Shown here in pieces: positions 1 to 6,406 of a DNA stretch of 14,763 bases (the first letter of the stretch is position 1; each line of letters opens with the position of its first letter). Location of the stretch: positions 1 through 14,763 of the forward strand of contig JAEWIL010000247.1 of assembly GCA_023387085.1 (NCBI GenBank). Direction: 5' to 3'. The notes under the pieces are model-generated. The model saw nothing but the letters and a program-made list of their open reading frames with translations. It had not been told where the DNA came from and did no database searches. The position numbers and the translations under genes were made by a program. The stretch comes from Pseudomonadota bacterium (GTDB lineage: Bacteria; Pseudomonadota; Alphaproteobacteria; Sphingomonadales; Sphingomonadaceae).

Positions 1-210
1 CAGCGCGACCTTGTCGATCGGCATGGTCTTGAGAAGGTCCCGGCTATGCAGATCGATACAGTGAGCGCATCCGTTGATCTGCGAGACCCGGAGGAAAACG
101 AGGTGGATCAGCTCTTCAGGAAGGGCCGTGTTATTGGTGATATAATGGTGCACACCGTACAGCGCCTTCGCTCCGGCGGGAGCGACTTCGGACCAATTCA
201 ACCGGTTCAT
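1..210 (-). CDS. Carboxymuconolactone decarboxylase/AhpD-like protein, N-terminal part
   Basis: The reverse strand encodes 70 residues beginning MNRLNWSEVAPAGAKAL and running off the left edge of the window, so the C-terminus is not seen. Residues 57-60 are C-A-H-C inside the context INGCAHCIDLHSRDLLK, the CxxC-x3-H signature of the AhpD branch of the carboxymuconolactone decarboxylase superfamily. Members with this motif are alkylhydroperoxidase-like, using a redox cysteine pair plus histidine. Single-domain members have mostly uncharacterised roles in peroxide or thiol chemistry and are probably cytosolic. The start at 210 is supported by a purine-rich Shine-Dalgarno stretch (ggaaga) a few bases upstream. 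Family assignment is firm; the physiological substrate is not known from sequence. Confidence 0.87.
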   Translation of the reverse strand, partial: MNRLNWSEVAPAGAKALYGVHHYITNNTALPEELIHLVFLRVSQINGCAHCIDLHSRDLLKTMPIDKVAL

Positions 211-289
211 CTGATCTTCCTTTCTTCCTGAGCCATATCGGCGCCACCATGCCTGACGAGCGGGATCCCGCCGCTGTGACATCGCGTGC

Positions 290-310
290 AAAAAAAGCCG
301 GTGGGACCGG
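290..310 (-). terminator. Intrinsic terminator-like hairpin with T tract
   Basis: Read on the minus strand, CCGGT-CCC-ACCGG (306-310 pairing with 298-302) is followed after one C by seven T residues (290-296). The order stem, then U tract, is that of a Rho-independent terminator for minus-strand transcription, although the stem is only 5 bp. No convincing minus-strand gene ends just upstream of it. It lies about 80 bases before the start of the CMD-family gene and could insulate that gene or end an unannotated transcript. Confidence 0.42.
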
Positions 311-504
311 ATGCTGTCGAAAGGGATCGGAAGGAAGGTCCGAGATTGATCTAGCGCAGTGTACCGATGATGCCGCGCTAAGAAACGAGGGGCCACGGCA
401 TTGTCATACCGCCACGGAATGTCCGCTTATCTGGAATCGGAGTTGAAAGCCGCCTGGCTCCAATCGGCCAGAGAAGCGTTCGAGTACTCCTCAGATACCA
501 CAAA
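311..504. other. Stretch without a recognisable gene
   Basis: Between the hairpin and the DUF2235 remnant I see only short overlapping frames without family features. The frame of the remnant is open back to a stop at 379-381, but residues upstream of 505 do not show the N-terminal half expected of a DUF2235 protein. Together with 211-289 this makes a gap of about 300 bases between genes. Confidence 0.5.
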
Positions 505-1457
505 TTGCGCCTTCGGTCGGGTATCGGTGCCTTCGATGCGCTCGCTGCGCTGGGATTGCGGACCGGCCACCGGGTCCTCGCCATCTCGGTGGCGGCGCTA
601 TTCGCATTTCTCGCCGCCTGGCTGGTTTCCTATCCCATCCTCGCAATCGGACGCTGGCTCTCCGGATTCATGCCGTTCGACGTTCCGCTAATCACCGCGG
701 CCGTTTCTCCATTGCTACTTGCGAGCCTGATTTCCATATTGGCTGCGATGATAGCCGCCTATCGATGGCTGCCGGCGCACCGCAAGGTCATCCACAATTA
801 TCCCCAGCCCGGGCAGTCCCGCTCGCATTGGCTGTGGTTCAGGATGAACGCCGCAGATTCAGACACGCGCCTTGAGCCGCGCGTCCGTTATGCGCGTCAC
901 GCAATGGCGATCGATGAACGACGCGCACTCTTTCCGCGAGCGAAGTGGGGAGGGAAGCATCTCGAAGAGGTGCCGCCGAGTGAGCGTGTCAACTTCGTGC
1001 AGCTGTGGTTTGCCGGCAATCACTCGGATATCGGCGGGAGCTATCCCGAACATGAGAGCCGCTTGTCCGATATCCCGCTGCAGTGGATGGTCGATGAAAT
1101 GACCAAGCGCCGTTTCCCGTCGATCTCGACCGGACCAAGCTGAACCTGTTCCCGCGCGCCGACGGCCTGCAGCATTGCGAAGTGAGATCGGTCAAAGAAG
1201 CATCATGGATGCGCCGACTGTTCCCATGGAAGGAAGATGAGCGCTACGCCGCCAGCGGGGCGCGGCACCATCCGACCGTCGCGGAGCGGTTCGGCCTCGA
1301 CAGCGTTTCGCTGCTGGGAGAAGTTGGTCCCTATCGCCCTAAAGCCCTCATTTTCGATCCACAGTGGGGGGCGGCTTGCCAAGCACGTCACAAAGCATGT
1401 CTGCCGGCAGATTTCGAAGTGCGTTGGTCCGCGGTCACGCCGTCGAAACCGGACTAA
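505..1457 (+). pseudogene. DUF2235 (Tle1-like hydrolase) remnant, frameshifted and N-terminally truncated
   Basis: Two reading frames together give the C-terminal half of a DUF2235 protein, the alpha/beta-hydrolase domain shared with type VI phospholipase effectors Tle1. The first frame (505-1143, TTG-initiated) has two hydrophobic segments at residues about 22-50 and 60-86, then the family block FVQLWFAGNHSDIGGSYPE followed by SRLSDIPLQWMVDE. It then runs into RRFPSISTGPS and stops. The -1 frame continues the family sequence (VDLDRTKLNLFPRADGLQHCEV) from about 1112 and stays open to 1457. The change fits a single missing base near 1110-1120. A G6 run at 1367-1372 may mark a second shift, since a neighbouring frame there reads RLAKHVTKHV. 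The N-terminal half with the nucleophile motif (GxSxGA) is absent, so the product cannot be an active hydrolase. Sequencing error could explain the shift but not the missing half. Confidence 0.72.
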
Positions 1458-1519
1458 AGCTGGGCGGTTGCGTGCTTCGGCAGAGGGGATGAACGGGGGA
1501 TATCTTCCAAGCTTTGTGC

Positions 1520-1873
1520 TTAGACGGGAGCCTTCGCCTTCCTCTTTGGTTTCAAATTTGCGTAGATCCCGATTTCCAGATCGAGTCGCCTGTTGAGCAC
1601 ACGACCGATCTCGCCCAGCGCGTTGATCGCCGCCTCGATCTTCTGACGCGCATCTATCGCCTTAGCCTGCTCGCGGAACTCGAATATCTGGTCGGCATAG
1701 ATCTCCCAGGCAGGTTCGATCAGTTCGACCCAGTCGGCGTTGGTCGCATAGGCGCTCTCGTCGGCGGAGGCGAGCCAGTCTTGAAGTTCCACATAGTCAG
1801 TCGTGATCGCCCGCTCGATCTCCAACGTAGCTGACTTCAGCTTCGCCAAGCTCAAGCCGGGAGCGGTGGCCAT
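1520..1873 (-). CDS. Small helical protein of unknown function
   Basis: This encodes 117 residues, rich in Ala, Glu, Leu and Lys, with heptad-like helical stretches (for example LAKLKSATLEIERAITTDY and FREQAKAIDARQKIEAAINAL) and a basic tail ending KPKRKAKAPV. It has no signal peptide, membrane segment or cysteine. The charge pattern and amphipathic helices look more protein-like than the overlapping plus-strand frame, which is why this strand is preferred. The start at 1873 lacks a clear Shine-Dalgarno. A stop codon three codons upstream excludes a longer form. I do not recognise the family. Its neighbours are gene remnants, so it may itself be a leftover of an accessory region. Confidence 0.5.
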   Translation of the reverse strand: MATAPGLSLAKLKSATLEIERAITTDYVELQDWLASADESAYATNADWVELIEPAWEIYADQIFEFREQAKAIDARQKIEAAINALGEIGRVLNRRLDLEIGIYANLKPKRKAKAPV

Positions 1874-2033
1874 GCGGCCCTACACCGAGGAAATCTTCGT
1901 GCGCGACGGGGCCCTTCACCGGACCCTCGGCATCTATGACGACGTTTGCCGCCGGATCGATCGCCGCGGGCTGTTTACAGAGCGGCGGTTTCGGCCGTGG
2001 CCGCAGCTTTCAAGAAGTGAGGTGCAGTCATGA
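1872..2033 (+). pseudogene. Short ORF, probable remnant upstream of the ABM domain
   Basis: This is a 53-codon frame beginning MRPYTEEIFVRDGALHRTLG, preceded by a good Shine-Dalgarno (gggag at 1859-1863) and ending with TGA that overlaps the next ATG (ATGA). The first half reads like a normal protein. The second half is Arg-rich and shadow-like (CRRIDRRGLFTERRFRPWP). An overlapping frame over the same bases ends AVSAVAAAFKK and stops just before the Shine-Dalgarno of the next gene, which looks like a more natural C-terminus. The simplest reading is a shortened or frameshifted gene whose two ends survive in different frames. No function can be given. Confidence 0.35.
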
Positions 2034-2165
2034 AGATCCTGATCCAGGCGGTCATCGATATCGATCCCGAGACGCGCGGAGAGATGTTGGCAGGTGCGCG
2101 CGGCTGGATCGAAGGCGCGCTCAAGCAGCCTGGCTGTCTCGCTTACGCTTGGACCCCGACCCGCA
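2030..2165 (+). pseudogene. Antibiotic biosynthesis monooxygenase (ABM) domain fragment
   Basis: The frame starts MKILIQAVIDIDPETRGEML and continues GARGWIEGALKQPGCLAYAW. This is the first strand, first helix and the 'PGCLAYAW' strand of a ferredoxin-like ABM domain, a family that includes small quinol or heme monooxygenases. A Shine-Dalgarno (gaggt) lies before the ATG. After about residue 43 the conserved second half (the FExWxxxxAxxxH block) is not found in any of the three plus frames. The open frame runs on to 2428 as Arg/Ser-rich sequence without family character. The gene is therefore judged broken by a frameshift or deletion near 2155-2170. ABM identity from about 45 residues is probable, not certain. 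Confidence 0.5.
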
Positions 2166-2396
2166 TGCGGCAACGCGCTTGGCCTCCTTGCGGATCGCCA
2201 GGGCTCGACGCGCCGATAGCCCGTGGGACGACTGCCCCTGAACGCAAAAGGGCCTCCTCGTCGATGACCGAACCCGGCGCGTCGGCCAAATGTTCAACGG
2301 CGGGCATTCGGCGTTCAAGAACGGAAGGGCCGTCGATCGTTGTTCCGCATGTTTCGATGCCCGCGCATTCACAGCCCGGAAGCGGCTATGAGCGGA
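2166..2396. other. Stretch without a convincing gene
   Basis: Several frames are open here on both strands, but none shows a recognisable domain, balanced composition or a start with a ribosome binding site. One plus frame gives GLLVDDRTRRVGQMFNGG and related text with stops at both ends, which I could not assign. It is probably decayed sequence between the ABM fragment and the MaoC gene. Confidence 0.4.
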
Positions 2397-2855
2397 TCAG
2401 TCCGTGCCCTGCTCGTCACGTACGCTGATCAGGCTTACCGAGCGCATCGTCATGACGGGTGCGTCGTGCTGGTTGAAGACGGTGAGGTCCGATTTGTAGA
2501 GGCCCATTTCCGGACGGCTACGCGAACGCCGCTTTTCCAGCACCTTGCTTTCACAGCGAAGCGTATCGCCAGGAAAGACGGGCTCCAGCCAGCACAACTC
2601 CTCGATCCCCGGTGATCCGAGACCGGCCTGCTCATGCGCCTGCATATCCTCGACGATCATCCGCATTGTCATCGACCCGGTGTGCCAGCCGCTCGCAGAA
2701 AGACGCCCGAAATGCGTGGCCGCCGCTGCCGCGTCGTCGAGGTGGAAGGATTGCGGGTCGAAGCGGGTCGCGAAATCGACCACTTCCTCGCGCGTGACTT
2801 CCTTGCGTCCGAAACGCCGGACCGCGCCGACTTCGATGTCTTCATAGTAAAGCAT
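2397..2855 (-). CDS. MaoC-like (hotdog) dehydratase/enoyl-CoA hydratase
   Basis: The 152-residue product begins MLYYEDIEVGAVRRFGRKEV, the standard N-terminus of single-domain MaoC proteins. It carries the hydratase-2 motif FDPQSFHLD with catalytic-type Asp33 and His38, followed by ASGWHTG. The fold is a single hotdog. Such enzymes hydrate trans-2-enoyl-CoA or dehydrate 3-hydroxyacyl-CoA in fatty acid or related acyl-CoA metabolism in the cytosol. The frame is open further upstream. An alternative ATG at 2903 (with ggtgga upstream) would add 16 hydrophobic residues not typical of the family, so 2855 is preferred despite a weak ribosome binding site. It is separated by about 200 bases and a strong hairpin from the aminotransferase operon and is probably transcribed separately. 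The exact acyl substrate is unknown. Confidence 0.88.
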   Translation of the reverse strand: MLYYEDIEVGAVRRFGRKEVTREEVVDFATRFDPQSFHLDDAAAAATHFGRLSASGWHTGSMTMRMIVEDMQAHEQAGLGSPGIEELCWLEPVFPGDTLRCESKVLEKRRSRSRPEMGLYKSDLTVFNQHDAPVMTMRSVSLISVRDEQGTD

Positions 2856-2997
2856 GGCGCTATATGGCGCGAGGCAGGCGGCGAACGCAAGCCCGACGAT
2901 CATGGATGTTCCACCGAACGGGTTGCCATGTCGGGCGCCGGCCGCGTCCCGGTTGACCGGGCAGGCGTCCGCCGCTTCCGCCACAGCTTATTCTTTT

Positions 2998-3042
2998 CGC
3001 GGCCGCCGCCTGCAGGAGGAGGGAGGGCAGGCGACGGCCGCG
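2998..3042 (-). terminator. Strong GC hairpin just after the aminotransferase operon
   Basis: CGCGGCCG (2998-3005) pairs with CGGCCGCG (3035-3042). After one mismatch (3006/3034) CGCCTGC (3007-3013) pairs with GCAGGCG (3027-3033), leaving a 13-base purine loop. The hairpin begins 12 bases after the stop codon of the minus-strand aminotransferase. No U tract follows on that strand (the next bases read AAAAGAATAAG), so it is either a Rho-independent-like terminator lacking the U run or a 3'-end-stabilising or intergenic palindromic repeat element. Confidence 0.5.
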
Positions 3043-3054
3043 GTCGGCGCGGTG

Positions 3055-4245
3055 TCATGCGTTGCAAGGATGCAGTGACACGCTCCGGCAGGCCTCGACG
3101 AACCGGTCGATATTGCCGTTGTTGAGGCCGGCAATATTGATGCGTCCGCTCATGTCCATGTAGATGCCATGTGCTTCGCGAAGCGCAGCGATTTCGGGCG
3201 GCTGGAGGGGCAGCAGCGCGAAGAGTCCTTCCTGCACCCCGAGCACCGCGGTGCCGGGCAATCCCGATGCCGCGAGCCGCGCCCGAATAGATGCGAGGCG
3301 CTCGCGCATGCCGCCAAGCTCGTCGAGCCAGCACGTGCGCATGGTCTCGTCGGCGAGGATCGTCCGCACGATCGCTGCGCCGTGGTCGGGCGGGTTCGAC
3401 CACAGGGCACGGGCCAGGCTCTCGGCCGTCATGCGGCACGCTTCGGCCGAAGCGGCCGACGGGGCCTGTACGGCGAGCATGCCGGTGCGTTCGTTGTAGA
3501 GGCCGAAGCTCTTCGAGCAGGAAATGGCCACGATTGCTTCGGGAACCGTATCGAGCAGCAACCGCGTTCCGGCCACGTCTCCGACGAGTCCCTGCGCCAT
3601 TCCGGCATAGGCGAGGTCGATCACAGGGACGAGCTTCGCCGCGAGGAGGGCCGAGGCCAGTGCTGTCCACTGGTCGGCGCTCAGCGCGGCGCCGGTGGGA
3701 TTGTGACAGCAGCCGTGTACGAGGAAGAGGTCGCCTGCGCGCGCAGCCCGGATCACACCGAGCATGTCGTCGAAGTCGACCGCGCCGGTCGCGGCATGAT
3801 AATGTCGATAGCTTACCCAGCCGAGACCGACACGCTCGGCTATCGGAATATGGTTGGGCCAGGTCGGCGTCCCGACGATCAGCCGCGATCCGGGTGACCG
3901 GACGGCGGCCAGTTCAAGACCGAGCCGATATGCGCCCGTTCCCCCGGGGGTTTGAACGAAGGCGAGGCGCCGGTCGGCGACCGCCGGAAGATCGGGCAAG
4001 AGTTGCTGCGCCAGCAATTCGCAGAACCGTGGATCACCGCCCGGCCCCAGATAGCCTTTCCCGGTCTGACTCTTGAGATGCCAGCCTTCGGCTTCCTTGA
4101 CCGATGCCATGACCTTGATATTTCCGTTGTCGTCGCGGTAGGTTCCGACCCCGAGATCGATTTTGCCGGGGCGCGGATCGGCCCGGAACAGGCGGCCGAC
4201 CTCCATCAGACTGTCGGGAGCGGGCGGGGTCATTCCTTCGAACAT
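3055..4245 (-). CDS. Aspartate/aromatic amino acid aminotransferase (class I, PLP)
   Basis: This is a 396-residue protein of the AspC/TyrB family, full length for the group. By comparison with E. coli AspC the visible active-site residues are Tyr65 (GYLG), Trp129 (TPTWPNH), Asn182 (HNPTG), Asp210 and Tyr213 (DLAYAG), the PLP-Schiff-base Lys245 (SCSKSFGLYNERTG), Arg253, Arg279 (RALWSNPP, the side-chain-carboxylate arginine of the partner subunit) and Arg368 (SGRINIAG, alpha-carboxylate). Retention of both arginines fits transamination of dicarboxylic amino acids such as aspartate, glutamate or cysteine sulfinate, and aromatic ones, with 2-oxoglutarate. It is a cytosolic dimer. The start at 4245 (MFEGMTPPAPDSL) matches the family. 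The longer frame upstream overlaps the preceding gene and is rejected. It is the last gene of a three-gene operon, 13 bases after the exporter stop. Substrate preference cannot be decided from sequence. Confidence 0.93.
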   Translation of the reverse strand: MFEGMTPPAPDSLMEVGRLFRADPRPGKIDLGVGTYRDDNGNIKVMASVKEAEGWHLKSQTGKGYLGPGGDPRFCELLAQQLLPDLPAVADRRLAFVQTPGGTGAYRLGLELAAVRSPGSRLIVGTPTWPNHIPIAERVGLGWVSYRHYHAATGAVDFDDMLGVIRAARAGDLFLVHGCCHNPTGAALSADQWTALASALLAAKLVPVIDLAYAGMAQGLVGDVAGTRLLLDTVPEAIVAISCSKSFGLYNERTGMLAVQAPSAASAEACRMTAESLARALWSNPPDHGAAIVRTILADETMRTCWLDELGGMRERLASIRARLAASGLPGTAVLGVQEGLFALLPLQPPEIAALREAHGIYMDMSGRINIAGLNNGNIDRFVEACRSVSLHPCNA

Positions 4246-4258
4246 CGAGAGAGCGCTT

Positions 4259-5281
4259 TCAAATCTGGAAGAGGTAGATGCAGCCGATGACATAGGCTGC
4301 GAGCAGGCACGTCTGGGCCACCATCGCCGCGAGCGGGCGCCAGCCTTCGGCAACGAGCAGCCGCAGCGATGTCTTCATCCCGAGCGCCGCGGTCGCGGCG
4401 ACGAGGCAGAAGGTCGCGGCGTCGGAGAGGAAACCGCGCTGCACCGCGGTCAGGAGGCCGAGATTGGCTGCGGTCGCGATGACCGCGAAGCCGACCAGAA
4501 AGAGCGGAACGACAGGCGGCGCCCCCGCATCGACGACGCAGGTGCCGCGTCGCGACGCCAGAAAGAGGATGGCGGCGACAGCGGGCGCCAGACACGAGAT
4601 GCGCACCAGCTTCGTCGCGACCGCCGCGGCCGCCGTCGCAGGCGAGACCATGGCGCCGGCGCCCGCCACCTGGGTCACGTCGTGGATCGAGGCGCCGAAG
4701 AAGATACCGGCCTCAAGCTGGTTGAAGTCGAGCAGGCGTCCGATCAGCGGATAGACGAGCATCGCGACGGTGCTGAGAGCGGTCACGAGCGCCACGGTGG
4801 TCACCGTGTAGCGCTCCTGCGCAGGATTTCGCGGCAAGACGGTCGAAATGGCGAGTGCCGCCGAGGCGCCGCAGATCCCGACGGCGCCGGCGGACAGGAT
4901 CGACCGGCCGCGCGGCAGCCCGAATGCCATTGCGACAAGGGTACCTGCGGTCAACATGAGAAACACGCCTCCAGCTGCCATCAGCACGGTCGAAAGGCCG
5001 AGTTCCGAAATCTGTGCGGCCGAGAGCCGCACGCCGATCAGCGCGATTCCGATGCGGAGTATCGTTCGCACCGTGAAGTTTACGCCCTCCGCCAACGGGA
5101 CGACGTCGGTACGGTGCGCGAGGACGGCGCCCGCAACCAGGGCAAGCAGGACCGGCGGAATGTCGGTCACGTTGCCGGCGACCATCGATAATGCGCCTAG
5201 CGCAGCGCAGGTCGCGACGCCTGCGATCAGCCGGCGCTGCGATTTGCGCAGGATCATCGCCCGTTGGATTTTGCCGTACAT
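4259..5281 (-). CDS. YeiH/UPF0324 family putative sulfate exporter
   Basis: The 340-residue integral membrane protein has about ten hydrophobic helices. It shows the hallmark blocks of the UPF0324 (YeiH, PF03601) family: LRIGIALIGVRLS near residue 78, AGAVGICGASAALAIS near 132 and FFGASIHDVTQVAGAGAM near 195. Family members are annotated as putative sulfate exporters because relatives sit in sulfonate-degradation clusters. Direct transport evidence is limited, and other anions are possible. The start at 5281 lies 6 bases after the stop of the DUF6356 gene, implying translational coupling. A second ATG at 5257 has no better ribosome binding site. Co-transcription with an aminotransferase suggests disposal of an inorganic product, for example sulfite or sulfate from sulfur amino acids. 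That role is inferred. Confidence 0.9.
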   Translation of the reverse strand: MYGKIQRAMILRKSQRRLIAGVATCAALGALSMVAGNVTDIPPVLLALVAGAVLAHRTDVVPLAEGVNFTVRTILRIGIALIGVRLSAAQISELGLSTVLMAAGGVFLMLTAGTLVAMAFGLPRGRSILSAGAVGICGASAALAISTVLPRNPAQERYTVTTVALVTALSTVAMLVYPLIGRLLDFNQLEAGIFFGASIHDVTQVAGAGAMVSPATAAAAVATKLVRISCLAPAVAAILFLASRRGTCVVDAGAPPVVPLFLVGFAVIATAANLGLLTAVQRGFLSDAATFCLVAATAALGMKTSLRLLVAEGWRPLAAMVAQTCLLAAYVIGCIYLFQI

Positions 5282-5287
5282 CGAGGG

Positions 5288-5506
5288 TCAGCCCCCCTGG
5301 CGGGTGCGATTGGCTACCATCCGGTCGTGAAGCCGCGTGATGATCCCGCTCCCGGTCTGCTTGAAGAGAAGAGGAACCAGTGCGTGGATGAAGCAGGCGA
5401 GGGCGCCCGCGAACATCGCCGCCGAAAAGGACAGCGCGTGCACGAAATGCTGCCCGTAGCTTTCGCCGACCGACGCGGGATGGGTAAGGAAAAGCCGCTT
5501 GATCAT
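5288..5506 (-). CDS. DUF6356 family small membrane protein
   Basis: This 72-residue protein starts MIKRLFLTHPASVGESYGQH and continues with a hydrophobic helix (about residues 27-48) and a C-terminal TGSGIITRLHDRM segment. That pattern is the DUF6356 family of short sphingomonad proteins, often annotated as capsule-biosynthesis-like or unknown. The start is well supported by AGGAG 6 bases before ATG. It is the first gene of the minus-strand operon with the YeiH-type exporter and the aminotransferase. Its function is unknown. Its position suggests an accessory membrane role, but nothing in the sequence proves that. Confidence 0.85.
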   Translation of the reverse strand: MIKRLFLTHPASVGESYGQHFVHALSFSAAMFAGALACFIHALVPLLFKQTGSGIITRLHDRMVANRTRQGG

Positions 5507-5542
5507 ATAATCTCCTGTCGCGGCGGATGTACGCGATGGAGC

Positions 5543-5558
5543 CGGAAATTTATTTCCG
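5543..5558. promoter_or_regulatory. Perfect dyad, candidate Lrp-type operator
   Basis: CGGAAAT-TT-ATTTCCG is a perfect 7-bp inverted repeat with a two-base centre, lying in the divergent region between the DUF6356 operon and the Lrp/AsnC gene. Lrp-family regulators bind AT-centred dyads of about 15 bp and often autoregulate, so this is the best operator candidate. It overlaps the -35 region proposed for the regulator gene. An alternative reading is a weak plus-strand hairpin, since T6 follows three bases downstream, but no plus-strand gene lies upstream for it to terminate. Confidence 0.5.
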
Positions 5559-5583
5559 AAGTTTTTTCTGATTTCGCTATAAA
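5554..5583 (+). promoter_or_regulatory. Possible promoter of the Lrp/AsnC gene
   Basis: A TATAAA -10-like hexamer at 5578-5583 lies 18 bases after a weak -35-like TTCCGA at 5554-5559, about 30 bases before the regulator start. The region is much more AT-rich than its surroundings. The -35 match is poor, so this is tentative. Confidence 0.3.
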
Positions 5584-5612
5584 AGAGAATATGAAACTCT
5601 GGATTGTGAAAA

Positions 5613-6077
5613 ATGGAGAATAATTTGCTCGATCTTATCGACAGGAAGATATTACGTTCGCTTCAGCGCGATTCATCGCGGCCGCTCTCGGAAGTAGCGG
5701 ACGAGGTCGGGCTGTCGTCGAGCCCGTGCTGGAAGCGGATCAAGCGGCTCGAAGCGGAAGGCTATATCCGGGAACGTGTCGCGCTTCTTGATCGCGACCG
5801 CCTCGAACTGGGCGTGACCGTCTTCGCGGCGGTGAAGACGAACCAGCATCATGAGGCATGGCTCGCGGAATTTGCACGCACGGTGTCCGATATTCCCGAG
5901 GTCGTGGAGTTTTACCGGATGAGCGGCGAGGTCGACTACATGCTCAAGATCGTTTGCAGGGATATTGCCGACTATGACCGCATATACAAATCGCTGATCA
6001 AGCGAACCGCGATATACGATGTCAGCTCTTCCTTCGCGATGGAGCAGATCAAATATACGACGCGCCTGCCGATCTAG
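5613..6077 (+). CDS. Lrp/AsnC family transcriptional regulator
   Basis: The 154-residue protein has an N-terminal winged HTH (residues about 6-55: LLDLIDRKILRSLQRDSSRP, then LSEVADEVGLSSSPCWKRIKRLEAEGYI) and a C-terminal RAM/AsnC effector-binding domain (about 68-150, with FYRMSGEVDYMLKIV). This is the usual length and architecture. Members are octamers or dimers that sense amino acids and control amino acid metabolism or transport. It is divergent from the exporter-aminotransferase operon across 106 bases containing a perfect dyad, so it most likely controls that operon and itself. The start at 5613 is the family-typical one, although the ribosome binding site is weak. The effector amino acid is unknown. 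Confidence 0.92.
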   Translation: MENNLLDLIDRKILRSLQRDSSRPLSEVADEVGLSSSPCWKRIKRLEAEGYIRERVALLDRDRLELGVTVFAAVKTNQHHEAWLAEFARTVSDIPEVVEFYRMSGEVDYMLKIVCRDIADYDRIYKSLIKRTAIYDVSSSFAMEQIKYTTRLPI

Positions 6078-6406
6078 TTGTGAGGGTCCTGGCACCGGAC
6101 GGCGGTGCTACGTGCGGGCGATGACGCGGCGCTCTCTCCTGCACCGGGCGTCGCCCGGCCCGTCCGGCGCCGGCGCGCCGATTTAGGTCTGCGAAGCACC
6201 GGCGCGCGACGGGTCGCGATGACGTTTTCTGCTCGGTCGATTGAGCAACCGCGGCCTCCCCTGCATTGCGCGGGGCGGCTAGGTTGGCCCGGTGAGACGC
6301 GGAGAGTCCGTATCCACACGACAGGTTCGTCCTCCTTGCCGGAAAGATCGCGGACGCCTTTCCGTCGACCGCTTCGGGATCGACGGAGGCTCGGCAGGAA
6401 ATGACG
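6078..6406. other. Intergenic leader region upstream of trxB
   Basis: This stretch of about 330 bases holds no convincing gene. It contains several perfect GC hairpins: GCACCG/CGGTGC (6092-6097 with 6103-6108, 14 bases after the regulator stop), CCGGGC/GCCCGG (6144-6149 with 6153-6158) and the leader hairpin listed separately. None has a U tract. The first is the best candidate for ending the regulator transcript. The promoter of the trxB operon should lie here, but I see no clear -35/-10 pair. Confidence 0.45.
6361..6387 (+). promoter_or_regulatory. Leader hairpin overlapping a Shine-Dalgarno-like site of trxB
   Basis: TCCGTCGA (6361-6368) and TCGACGGA (6380-6387) form a perfect 8-bp stem with an 11-base loop. 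The downstream arm contains most of a GGAGG (6385-6389). A second AGGAA (6396-6400) remains free and has ideal spacing to ATG 6407. The hairpin might modulate translation or mRNA stability. It could also be chance pairing in GC-rich DNA. Confidence 0.35.

Noticed and set aside
46..231. Plus-strand short ORF at the left edge
   Set aside because: It lies opposite the CMD/AhpD-like gene, which has the CxxC motif and a ribosome binding site.
1514..1834. Plus-strand ORF opposite the small helical protein
   Set aside because: It has no ribosome binding site or recognisable pattern; the minus frame looks more like a helical protein. The choice is moderate, not certain.
4246..4353. N-terminal extension of the aminotransferase
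   Set aside because: The extra 36 residues are Arg/Ser-rich, overlap the exporter gene end and are not present in the AspC family.
4163..5191. Plus-strand open frame opposite the YeiH exporter
   Set aside because: The product is extremely rich in Arg, Asp, Gly and His, typical of a shadow of a membrane protein gene; the minus strand has clear family motifs.
6144..6158. CCGGGCGTCGCCCGG as a terminator of the Lrp gene
   Set aside because: A perfect but short GC palindrome 67 bases past the stop with no U tract; it is kept only as a note in the intergenic entry.
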